Position numbers and translations under genes: made by a program. This document shows, in pieces, positions 13,701 through 25,400 of a stretch of 64,000 nucleotides of DNA. The notes below the pieces were generated by a model, which saw only the letters and a list, made by a program, of their open reading frames with translations, made no database searches and had not been told where the DNA came from. Position 1 is the stretch's first letter, and each line of letters starts with the position of its first letter. The DNA comes from Poronia punctata (lineage: Eukaryota; Ascomycota; Sordariomycetes; Xylariales; Xylariaceae): positions 62,001-126,000 of the forward strand of contig MU401511.1 in the NCBI GenBank assembly GCA_022579005.1, written 5' to 3'.

Positions 13701-14040
13701 CAACAGCCTGTATTTACCTATTAGTACCTGCATTCTTATGTATATAACCACATAATAACCTAGGGCCTCGCCCTTTTTATTATTTCTGATATCTCAACTC
13801 GCAGATTGGACGTTTTGTCCCCCTGCGGCTTCCTCCATGTTTCTTCAACCTTCCTACGGTACAACGAGGTGGTAGGCAGGGGTTGTGATTGGCTCCACTT
13901 GGTACCAAAACGATAGCTGTACGAGTACGGCATAGACGCGATACGCCTAACAACTCGTAGAAGAGTCAACATTGCCTGAGCCGGGCAGGCAGGTGGGCAG
14001 GCAGACTCTATCCCTCCACAAATCCTCCCCGGTGGTCGCC
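10793..14040. other. Gene-free spacer (3.2 kb)
   Basis: Contains the divergent upstream regions of the CPSase-ATCase gene (leftward) and the Yvc1-type channel gene (rightward). I find no frame with family resemblance, no tRNA and no terminal or inverted repeats. A run of (CTAC/CTAC)-type words sits at 13656-13676. The frames at 12294-12542 and 13329-13637 look like chance. Confidence 0.55.
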
Positions 14041-17000
14041 ATGATGCCGACAGCCAAGGATATGATGTCCTCGCTGCTGCGACCTCGGCCTGCGGTTCGT
14101 CGTATCGACTTCAATCCCTTCGACTCGAACCGCCGGACGCCATCTCCGGACGCCGAACCTTCGAGGCGCGAGTACCATGAGCAACGACATGCCACCGCCG
14201 ATTTCACCGAAGGAGAAGATGAAGAAGACGAGGATGGATACGAACACAATGGAGATCGGGTTAACTTCAACAACCCGTCCATTCGCTTCGCGGATCAAGG
14301 TGGATCGAGAGGAAATGGAAAACGCAACTCCCTGGTACCACTGTTCTCTACCAGCCATCTAGGTTCGAATCTCAAATACGTGAGCTATGGTTCAAGAAGT
14401 GGTGAATGCTAACCTGAACATGCAGACTCACTACCCGTCTACAACGTCGTCCACGCGATTCGAATCATTGTCCAAGCGAGAACCGAGACGACGTTGTCTT
14501 GGGAACAATTACGATCCCCGCAGGTCTCACAGTTCCTGGTGAAGCCAATGCAGCAGCAGATACGAACCCAGCACTTTAGTCGCGTGACTCTGTACGCATT
14601 GATGGCCAACTGCCTTCAGTTTGGCAAGGAGGGCCAGCTATACCCTGGCAACGCCGGTGTTTCTAGCACCAGAGCCAAGGTGTGCGAGCTTCTCGCCTTG
14701 AAATTGTTGAAAGAGTATAGTACGCGGGAACTTATCGATGCTTTATCTTACGACTTTGATCCACTGCAGGGTTCCCCTGGTAGCCCTCCTACGTCCAACA
14801 GTCGGACTACGGAGGGCAGAGCCAGTACGCCCCTCGGAAGGTCATCAACCCTCGAGGTTGCTATCCGCGCATCTGCCAAGCACTTCGTCTCGCATCCACT
14901 CGTTGTTCAACAACTCGAAGCTATATGGAATGGCGCCATTGCCTTCTACTCCTCTCAAGACTCGCTCCATCGTGTGAAGATACCAGACGTAGGCCCGGCT
15001 AGCCCGAACCGGGGCAATGTTGCTGATGCCCGTACTCCCTTGCTAGGTCGCCAGACGTTCAAAATAGACCCGCAGCTCCCACTCCACGAAATACCCGTCC
15101 GTCGAACGGTTGCCCTATACGATCCCCGCCATGCTTCGCCGTTGAAACTCTCTCGTCTGCGTGTTCCACGTTATCGGCAGTTCCTGTCGACGTGTTCGTT
15201 GTCCGTCATGATCTGCCTGTTCCTCGCGGTCCTTATTGAACGCTCAAGCCGAATCACCTCGCTTGAATTGGTCTTCTGGTTCTGGAGCGCCGGCTTCATG
15301 CTAGACGAAGTGGTCGGCTTCAATGAGCAGGGATTTTCTCTCTACATCATGAGCTACTGGAATATTATCGATCTGGGCATTCTGCTGCTGTTGACAATAT
15401 ACTACGGCATGCGGATTTCCGGCGTCTTCCTGGTCGAATCTGCGCGGTGGAATGAGATGGCATACGAAGTGCTTGCTGCGAATGCCATCTTACTTTTACC
15501 TCGCATATTTAGCGTCCTTGATCACTACCCGTACTTTTCTCAGCTCCTGATCGCCTTCCGATACATGGCGGAGGATCTGATGGCCGTGTTTGTCTTGATC
15601 ATGATCAGTTGCTCTGGATTTCTCGTCTTCTTCACGCTCTCCAATAACCAAGATAGCGCTGTTGACGTTGCCTACAAGATCTTCCAGATTTTGATGGGCT
15701 TCACCCCTGCTGCATGGGATGTGTAAGTCCGACGCCGAAGCACCTTGATCTTTGATGGACTGTGGCTGACACGAGATATAGCTGGCCTGATTATACCTTT
15801 ATGGGACGTTTGTTACTAGTAGTCTTCCTCATCATCTGTCACTTCCTTGTCGTGTGCGTATCCTCTGCAATACTCGTCATGTAGCGGTGTTTCTGACAGA
15901 CTTACAGAACGATATTGATTACCGTGTTGACGAATTCGTTCATGGCCATCGCCTCCAACGCCAAGGAAGAGCATCAGTAAGTGACTGTCTACACTGACAG
16001 CAACTACTGTTCACGCTGACAGAGCGAATAGGTTCCTCTTCGCTATCAACACGATATCTATGGTCAAGAACGATTCACTGTTTTCGTATATAGCACCGGC
16101 GAACATCCTTGCTTGGCTTTTGACACCGCTACGTTATGTCATGCCTATTAGGCAATTCGTTTTACTAAACCGCACAGTCATCAAGTTGACGCATTGGCCG
16201 ATCTTATTCCTGATTTTTGTCTACGAAAAGTATTTCCTCGCGTCGTCGATGTACGAACCTACGGACCTGGTAGAAGCTTCAGGGCGGAGGAAGAACCGCG
16301 CTTTTTCCGCCGTTGACCCAGCTGACAGGGGGATCAACCTTTTCAGCCCAAACGTTCGCACGCGAGAAGAGTCTATAGCAGGCTTCCAAAAGGACAAAGC
16401 TCTGGATGAAGTCTTTCGGCGGCAGCCTGACGGTAATACGATTAGAACTCAGAGGCGGCAAGAAAGGAGGAAAACCCAGACCGCCATACGCAATTGGATA
16501 GAGCAAAGCGATGAGATCGGAGAGCCACTATCGCACTGGCCAACTATTGATAGCCGTCCGAGTCTCTCACAGCGACGGATGAGTATGAACCGGGATATAC
16601 CCCGACGATTCCGGATACTTTCCGATGTCCGGTCTGCAGCGAGCGATCCTGCGGACCTCATCTCGAATAGTGGCTATCCCCTGACAAACGCTGTTATAGC
16701 CGACCGCCAGACAAGAGATCAACAGTCAAAGGATATGACCGATGCTGATGGTGATGACGAACTGGTTACCAACGATGAAGATGAGGATGACGAGGTTGCT
16801 GGTGAGAGTCGCCGAGAAAGCTCGTCGCATGGAGAAGACGAAGAGGAGGAAGAGGAGGAAGACTACTTTACCGCGCCCCGAGGATCGCGTCAGGAGACAA
16901 TAGTCTCTTCGTCGGTGGATTCAGCGGATAATCCCCGCAATGACATGGTATCACCCAAGAGCGGCGCGGCTGTTCGCCGCCGAGGCCTGCATGGGCGTAC

Positions 17001-17814
17001 GCTCTCTACCAACACAATATTATATAATCCCCAGGAAGTTGGGCGGCATACTCTTAGCCCGACCTCTGTATCGGAAGAAAAAGGGGCGCGTTCTAGACCA
17101 AGAACAAGTCGGTTAATTACGCAAGTGGAGTCCCCTGCAGGTGTCGGTGCTCGCTCACCACTACGAACAACTCAGTATGCCCCACCAGGCCCAGTGCGGG
17201 CACGACCCATACCGGTGAAGTCGGCACCTAACCGAACAAATGTGGCGCATGACCCACGCCGACAACATCGGAAGTCGTCTTCGGTCAACTCGGACCTGAT
17301 GGGGCACCTGGCAGATGCTAAGAACGACTTTGGCGCAGTGCCGGCATCTTTCGCTACACAGATGGCGATGGCAACAGGCCAGCTGCGGGGACCTCGGAGA
17401 GAAGCTTCTGTAGAAAGACAACAGGAGAATGCGGACCGTATGGGCAGGCTTGTTCTTGCGCGGATGAAGAATCTAGAGGAATGCTTCGCGGACGTGGTTC
17501 GCGAAGTCCAGCTCATGCGTTCCACCGTTTCAACGGCACATAACTCAGCCGACGACGGGAGCAGGCATGGTCCCAAGATCGGTTCATCCGAGGCTAGTAC
17601 TAGTCTTCCGACACGGAAGCGACTCGGCAAGAAGATATATACAGGAAGAAGAAGAAGCAGGCCAGCGAGTGTCAAAGAGGAAAAGCCAGGTGCCAGTAGT
17701 ACAGTAACGTGTCAGGATCAAACTGGCAAAGGAAAAGGAAAGGGCAAGGGGGTCCATGGACGCGATGACGATGCCAGTGAGTCAGAAGAAGAAAAGAAGG
17801 GAAAGTCGGTCTGA
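14041..17814 (+). CDS. Yvc1-type vacuolar TRP cation channel
   Basis: Fungal TRP-like channel that releases Ca2+ from the vacuole (family role). Exons: 14041-14362, 14426-15722, 15782-15853, 15908-15976, 16032-17814, giving 1180 aa. The start is the first in-frame ATG (MMPTAKDMM) after an upstream stretch with none. Seen: a conserved N-terminal soluble domain (LPVYNVVHAIR, QLRSPQVSQFLVKPMQQQI), a membrane block from about residue 360 (LSVMICLFLAVLIER) to 650, a pore-proximal segment (IFQILMGFTPAAWDVWPDYTFMG) and a post-pore helix (TILITVLTNSFMAIASNAKEEH) as in Yvc1. The C-terminal 530 residues are cytosolic, acidic (an Asp/Glu-rich run near 830-870), then basic, with a possible short coiled coil near 1060-1090. 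The donor of intron 1 (GTTCGA) is unusual, but it is the only join that keeps the family sequence SHLDSLPVYN. Confidence 0.9.
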
Positions 17815-19303
17815 GCTCCTCCAAGTATCATTATGGGTCGGTGGCCATGACTATGCATTTACAGGCGTTGGCGAAGAGGTTTGCTTTCGGTCTGGGCTTA
17901 GCATGTTGGTAACATGCCACATGCATCACAAGTATCTGTTTCGGGGTTCGGCTTAGCATTGTCATAAGATTGGGGCGTTTGCAATCACCGTAATACTCGG
18001 TGGGCATGAAAGAGGCCAATGGGCCTTTTATGACGTTACTAAAGCCCTAGATGTTCCATATTATAACGTGAGAGCATGGATAGACTACGTATTTAGAGAG
18101 ATAATCGCTGCCTTGGCAATGTGAGAGTCAATTGGGCCCCAACGAACCATCCTGTCTGGACCTCTGGAGCTTCAATGGAGGGATATGATGAACTGTCATC
18201 ACCGTGTGTCATCGTGCCAGATCCAGAAGGCTAGTACCCACCCATACTTTGGAAGCAGTTACCTTTTTATATTTGTCAGTAGAAAAGACTTGATTATCCG
18301 ACCCTAGAATCAATGCAATATGATATGTAGACTCCAGCCTGTTCATTGCAACCATGTCATTTCTGGAGACATGAAGGGCCAGTTGGCCAATGCAGACTCC
18401 AGACTGTCTGTCGCTGTTGGCGCCTGATCCACCTTTAGGGCTGAGAGTTAGTCGGACCAGCTCCACTGGCGGGGTAGCGTACTGTCTTGTCTTGCTTTTC
18501 TACCTGGCTTTATCTTGCACAAAAGAGGACCGTGGCACCGTGCCTGGTGACAATAAGATCAAATACATACAACCAGACACTGTTTGTCATGTGTTTGTGT
18601 GATGGTGCTTTTCCATTTATGATATCTAACCCAAGTCCTAAGGTAAACACCTGTAAGATGGAAAGATACAAAGCAGAAGTTGGATGAAATCCGGTTTCTA
18701 TTAGGGGGTTGGAAATTTGCGTCTTCCATTTTCCTTATGTGCTACCTTGAGTACTTTTTACAGGAATCTGCTGGCTAAGGACATCCCTGCCGAGGCTCTA
18801 GCCTACATAGGGTACTTACGTATTAGGTAGCTCGTAGGTATTACAAGTACATTTGTACGTTAGAGAAGCTCAACGCTTATTATTTTCCGCAGGCTGTCGT
18901 CTGTTTGGCTGCTTAAAGGCAGGACAGCAGCAGGCTACAGCCGAAACGTTCCCGACCTTGCTTATTTGAGTAGCTACGAGTTAAGTGGCTGAGACCTTAC
19001 CTACATGTAACTTACCCCTAACCTTAGGTTACACTGGTATAGGCGTTGATAGGTGGTATTAATCCCGGCTCGTTTGCTGTCTGCCTATTGTCAGGTGATT
19101 TCACCCAACCTTGTGTAGGTATCGAGACAGGCACCGTCGACAAACGGGTTTTAAGAATCTGATATTTCTTGCAAGGTTATACATCGTATCAGTAAAGTAT
19201 TCGTAGGTTGTATCCAACAAGGCCGAGTTTTACCCATAACTCTGCCTTTTTCTCAATATCTTATCATTCCTCTCCCCCTTGGCTACTCGTCCGAATTGTT
19301 GCT
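17815..19303. other. Gene-free spacer
   Basis: Holds the 3' flank of the channel gene and the promoter of the next gene. Nothing else is supportable; TAGGTA/TACCTA words are frequent near 18.8-19.1 kb. Confidence 0.5.
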
Positions 19304-21710
19304 ATGGCAGAGATGGAAAATGCCCTCGATACTGCAGTCAGACGGTTGCTACAACAAAACCAGTTATATGAAGCCGGGCCAGATCATTCCCCGGAGGAGC
19401 TGGACCAACTGAGGATACGACAGCTAAACGTCGAGAACACATCGGGAGACACGTTCATCACCGTCAAGTTCCCTGCGGGCGACTTTTTGGACTGTAATGG
19501 CTTTCAGGTAAGAGATTCTCTCTATAGTCAACCTGTCGAACGCTCGAACGGTGGCTATCGTTCTATACCCCAATTGCTAATGTTTCCTTTTTTCTTTTTT
19601 TGCGAATCCTTATAGTGGGAGACCAAGGAATTCTTGATGAATTCTGAGGAACTCCTCGCTACTGGATCGACTGTTTTCGCTCGCCTTCTTTCGCCCGAGG
19701 TCCAGTGGCATGCAAAACGCCGCCATCGTCATCCTCGTAATGACCTACCTGCCTCGGTACGATTCTGCCTCGACCTAACCCCTTCAATGGAGGGCGAAGA
19801 TTCGGCCTACCAGGTCACGCAACTATCCCTGTCGCAGGGCGTGCGAGACTGGTGGCGTTCCTATCCTATCTGGCAGGCCGCGAGTGGCCTGGTGTCTGGG
19901 CACGACGACCACTGTCCCAACCATTTTGATATTCCTCTCTCCGATCTCAACCGGTCAAAAACCATTTCGCCTACTTATGTCGACATTGACGATTTGAAGT
20001 ACCCTGATTGGCGTCAGATACTCGACTACTGTCCTATCCGCCATCGAGTGGCCATCCTTCGCCTACTCCTGGCCATAAGTCGCAAGGAACTGGTGTTGAA
20101 CTCTGCCCCCCGTGTAGTCACCATAACTGCAGTTGCACACATGCTTGACTGCACACAGGTCGTGGTAAGTTTGTGTTTCTGTGCCGGGGAATTAAAACAA
20201 CTCGAGACCTCTGAAAAGCTCGCTGTTTGGATGGGCAGAGCGGCTGACATGATGAAAACACAGAAAGATTCTGTCCTGAGCTGGTTCCTGGCAGGAAAGA
20301 ACTATAACTTTATCGGCATCAATGCTGAGGACGCTTTCAAGATAGCAGTGAGTCATCTCATCTCCCAGCCCCCCCCCCCCCCCCCCTTTTCATCTTTAGT
20401 TCTGGATCGGGGTTTACTTGGAAGGGCGTATTTGAACGAGGGAGAGTACACATTAACCGTTATGATGATATATACAGTGGACGCTACAATTACCGTTCAT
20501 CGCACGCTTGTCTTTCCAGGTCCTCGTCGTGGAGGAGGCCATCGAGATTCTTCAGGACCCCGGCGATGGCGGCCAAGAACCGCGCAGATCAGCGAAACAT
20601 TCACTATTCGGCCGTGCACGGGGCAGCATAACCGAAGAACAGGAGACGTGCATACAACACGCTGCACAGAAGTTGGCAGGAAGGGCAGAAGAGCTGTGGC
20701 GACAGCTCAACTCTGCCGACGTGGACCATTATCTCGGCATTGAAGAGTGGCCGTCTCATGACCGACACCTTTGCGACGGCCTCCGAACCTGCATTTACGA
20801 GGCCGTGGCCAGCGCCGCCACCGCCACCTCGATAAGCAGATGCAGCATCGAATACACATGGGCGCCCATAGACCGGGAGCGGGCCCACTATGTGCCCGGA
20901 CCCCACCGCGAATCAACCCGGGACATTTACCGACGCATGTCGCCTGCGCAGTTGATCCTGACGCCTTATTTCTGGACCTCATTAACTCACCTCGTCGGCG
21001 ACCGCCCGAACTTCCTCAAGGCCGGCCGCACTGGCAGCTTTCCACTCGAACCCCTGGTTCCCGAAATTCGAGATGAGACGACAGCAGCAGTAGCATCCTC
21101 GGACGACGAAACCTCTTTCGACGTCGAAACCTTCCTCGACCGACTAGAGATCGCCATCCTCGAGCTCAAGCGTAACTGGATACGCCCCGAGTTCTTCGAC
21201 GTCCCCGTCATGACGCCCGGACCCATGATCTTCGGCCTCTCGGAAGACGAGTACAATTTCCTCCCGCTCTGGGCCGGCGGCTTGGACGACGGGACCGGTG
21301 GCGTCTACCAGACCGAGGTACCCGACGCCGACCGTGGCTTCCCTATAGGACCGGGGCCGGCTTTCCGCACCGGCGAAACCATCATCGATGGCGGAGACTA
21401 CGCCTCTACCTTGGGTGATGACACTGCTACCATAACCACCGGCACCGGCACGGTCACAATGACGGAAGGTCGCTCGTTGCAGCCCGCCCCGTCACAGTCC
21501 ATCATCACTGCCGAGTCTATGGGCGGATTTACCCTCGCCTCCACCACCGCCCCGTCTCCTGCTCCACAACAGAATACTGATATGGCTACAACGGCGCGTT
21601 CTGTGGTTTCTGATGACTTCGACTGGTCCAGTGAGGTGTTCGAGGAATTGGATTTAGGTTCTGATACTGATGACACTGATGACGAGAGTTGGACAGAGAT
21701 AGAGAGATAG
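19304..21710 (+). CDS. Uncharacterised fungal protein, possibly BTB-like at the N-terminus
   Basis: Proposed exons: 19304-19507, 19616-20164, 20264-20347, 20520-21710, giving 675 aa. I do not recognise a named family. The first 110 residues (FITVKFPAGDF, then a short link to LMNSEELLATGSTVFARLLSP) have the rhythm of a fungal BTB/POZ domain. The middle contains DYCPIRHRVAILRLLLAI followed by APRVVTITAVAHMLDCTQVV, which I believe recurs in uncharacterised fungal proteins. The C-terminal 180 residues are Thr/Ser- and Asp-rich and probably disordered. The 99-nt intron at 20165-20263 is inferred from a GTAAGT donor, a GCTGAC branch and an ACACAG acceptor; it is in frame and free of stops, so retention adds 33 residues. 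The last intron (172 nt) carries a run of about 18 C. A role as a BTB adaptor is only a guess. Confidence 0.75.
20348..20519 (+). other. Intron with poly-C tract in the uncharacterised gene
   Basis: GTGAGT donor after ATA GCA and TTTCCAG acceptor before GTC CTC, phase 0. A run of about 18 C (about 20369-20386) sits near its 5' end. Longer (172 nt) than most introns here. Confidence 0.75.
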
Positions 21711-22439
21711 AGATGCCAAGATGAGATTAAGGGCTTATCAGTACTTACCCCCTTTAGCTTTCATTTTTTTCTTTCGTTTCTGGCGTGGTCTCGGAACATA
21801 ACGAAAGGTAGGGACCGTTAACAAGGGTCCTAAGACTTACTATAGCCGTTCATGGTTGGCTTGCGTCTACTAGGTAGCGCGGAGTTTGTACCTTTTGTCA
21901 TACCATTTTCAGGATACTTGAAACAACCACAGCAACATATTCTGTACGTGAAGCATGCGCATATTGTAAATATCGGAAACAGGCAGGCGGACTTTGATAT
22001 TTAGGTAGCTAGGTAGCCCACCGTGTACCCCTAACGATACAAAAGCAAAGGCAACAAGGTATCATGGAAATCGATAAACAGCAAAAAAGCAAGAGACTCG
22101 TTCGTATCGCTCACTCCATTTCCCATGCCGTTCCGGTTCTGTACCCATGCCATAAGACTCCTGAATGCGAAGCAACGGTCTTGAACTTTCCCCCCCAAAA
22201 CGCCATCTCGTTATAAACGCCAGTACGTGTTACCATCTTCAAGCGTGTTGATGGCATCGTATACTCCTTAGGATTAACACCCCTTGAAGCTACTCTTCTT
22301 CTTGCCCCATGCTCTGCAATCTATGTCGACTAAAAAGGTATAATTCCGAAGCGCAAGCCGAGGCGATATATATTCATACATCTTCCATCACATAATCGAT
22401 CCATAGCTCGGCCAGCGGGGTTTTCTATATATTTGACGC
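21711..22439. other. Convergent spacer
   Basis: 3' flanks of the uncharacterised gene (+) and the cohesin loader gene (-). No other feature seen. Confidence 0.5.
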
Positions 22440-25400
22440 TCAAAATGCATCGTGTCCCATGTCCACTTCCATTGTTTCTGGCGCTTGGACCTTCTTTGGT
22501 CGGCCACGGGGTCGGGGTTGCGAATTGCTGCGTACGCGCTTCTTCTTGCCACCCGGCGTATTGAGCGCCTTTCGTTTACGCCCTCGGCCATCCATGGCAA
22601 CTTCGTCGTCATCGTCATCGGCAGCCTCGGGAGTCTGGGGTTCTCCGTCTGCGTCAATATCCTCCTCGCCCTCGTCTGCAATCTTGACTTCGCTGTCAAC
22701 GTTCATCAAGTCTACAAAGGCCTTGCACTGTTGCATCATGCGTTCTGACGAGTCGAGCGAGGTCATGAGGGTGGCTACATCATCCCAGAACTTGTCACCG
22801 GTGATGCCTTGGACTTTTACCGGTGGTTTTGTTAGGTCTTTTGGCGGCCCTTTCGTCTTGGCGTCGCGACGGGTGGGGTTGAGGTTATATAATCGGCGAA
22901 GATAACTGCGGACCTCCCAGGCAGCCGAGATGATCACGGAACCAGCCGTCAGCTGGCGGAGTCGTGATAAGTCCAGGGATGCAGGGACTAAGGTCGTTGA
23001 AGTCGAAGCTTCGCCTTCCCCTGCTTGTTGCTGTTGTTGTGGTTGCTCCTGTTGTTGATGTTCTGGCTGTGGTTGTGTGGCCGTCTCTTGATCTATACGC
23101 ACTTGGAAAACCTCCGACTCTATCGTCTGGGCAATGCTAGCACCTGTTCCCGTTGCTAATTTTTCTAGAGAGAGAATAACCGTCTGAAGATCACCCACGG
23201 CGACGTATTCGAAAAAGGCAATATTCTCGATAAGAAAGCGACAGTAAGCCACATGCGATGGTAACGGTTGGCTTACGTCGAGCTCGGACGGCTCGAACTC
23301 TAATTGAGCCACGATTTTGTCCAGAAACTTGAGGCGATTCCTCGATTTACTGATCTTCAATATGTCCACCAGCAAGTGTAGCTTCGACGTGAATGGCGCT
23401 TCGGTCGCGCCCCGGCAGTTCCCCACAATATCCCGTTGGTACTGGAATGCCGACTGGAAAGCTTTTGTGTATTCGCGTTCCAGCACACTCTCATATTTCT
23501 CGTGTAGAGCTCGATGTTCGTGATAAGCAAGCTCCGAGATCCGAGTGACGGGGCAGGTCTCGAGCGTGATAAGCGTCACTCCAGTCTCTTTGGGATGCAC
23601 CAACCCCTGCCGGTTAATACTTGCTAGGATCTCGACTGCCAGAAAGGCATGGTCGTCAATTGTCGCCAGTGTGATCCGGGTGATGGCCGTAAGGAACCGC
23701 TGCGTCGTTGCACTGGCTACGTCATCAAAGCTCGTGCTACCCATCACCTTGAGATCCTTCTTTTCTTTGACCGCCGCAGCGCTGGACTGGTTGGATCTCT
23801 GCTCCTCGGTGAAGAGGAATTCCCTGAAAGAACGGAGGATCATGGATTCCAGCACCACGGTTTGCTCCTTGAATACCTGCTCGAAAACTTTGATAACGTT
23901 CTCGGTCACAAAGTTTCTAGGATTAGCCTGGCAGATCAGGCCAATGGCATCTAGCGCCGGTCTTCTTATGTCGACTGCTTGCGAAGGCTGGGCAAACGGG
24001 CATAAAACGTCCACCATGAGCTTAGAGACTGAATCTCCTTTCCAATTCGGGAACTTTCCCTTGAAAAGGTCGTCATGGCCGTCGAGTTGACAATGCTTTC
24101 CGCCCATCCCGACAATTAGGGAATATCGATCGAATTGTCTGATGGTCTTCTGGTCAAGCCCTCTAGCGAGGAAACCCCGGATTTTCTGAATGCCGGCAAG
24201 GCTCGAGGAAATGAGACGAGCAACGGCCTCGGTATTGTGGAGCAGGCCACTGATGATCCATATACAAGCCATCACGTCGTCGAGGAGCGTCCGCGTGATC
24301 TTAGCCGTCGCAGGCATCAGGTAGGTTCTGATTTCCGTCAGAAACTGGGAATGAACACTGGAGACCTGTGGCAGAACCCTTCGGTAAATAACGACCACAG
24401 CCCTCGAGACAGCCAAGTCTTCGCTTGTGCTAACACTGGCTATATGCGGCTTGAGCAGCCTTATTTGTTCGAACGTGAACAACTTCGGGTCCGCCTTGGC
24501 GAATATCATCAAGACTTGCAGAGCGTCCTTACCCGACGGCGCAGACGAGTCATTCGACTCGGGGTTGTCCACGAGATCGAACATGTTGGCCACCAGCTTT
24601 GTACAGACTCGAGTGTTGGCTTCGCAAAACTTGGACTCGGGTGCTAGAATCGTCTGGAACACCTTGTCGAGGATTAGGGCCGTATTGCCTTGTTTTGCCG
24701 TCTGGACCATCAAAGCGACGTGATCGGTCAAAGATTGTTTGAACGCAACGGAATCGTCGTCTTTGTAAAACGGCGATATCCATATTTCCTCGATCATCTG
24801 CCTGGCAAGCTCTCGGACACCTTCGTCTGGATCTTGCATTCTGTGAAGCAGGCCGTTGGCAATCGTACTTCGGACGCTTTTGCTCTGGTTGCCGAGGTAG
24901 ATGTCTTTGGCCAGTTTCATCGCCCGTTTTCTCACACCGACGCCAGAATCGATAAACCGCTGGATCACCGTGGGTGTCATCTTCTCCTCGAGTTTTGGGC
25001 GCATGCTGATGCATTTTCCAATTAACCCGAGGGCGGAATCGCGCACCTGAGGAGATGGGTCGCTGGAACACTGTAGGATAAGGTCGACGAAGACACTATC
25101 GCCGTCGAGGATTGTCGGATCTGTCTCGAGAACTTGATTGACGCTTTTAAGACTGCGGCTCCGGACGGTCGCTTGGTCCGTGGTCATAGATCCCATCAGC
25201 ACGTTTAGGATACTCCTGAAGGCGGTGCAAAAGTTCGAACGCAGTAGCAGAACCGCATGGGACAATTTGGCGTGGCCGGGACTGACAGCCTTGAATCTCC
25301 ACTCTCTTGAGAGCCACTTTGGGTCCTCAATCATGTTCCGGAGACGATAGGCTGTTCGGCCGAGTTCCGGGAACCGCTCGCCATCGTCTTCCTCGGCATA

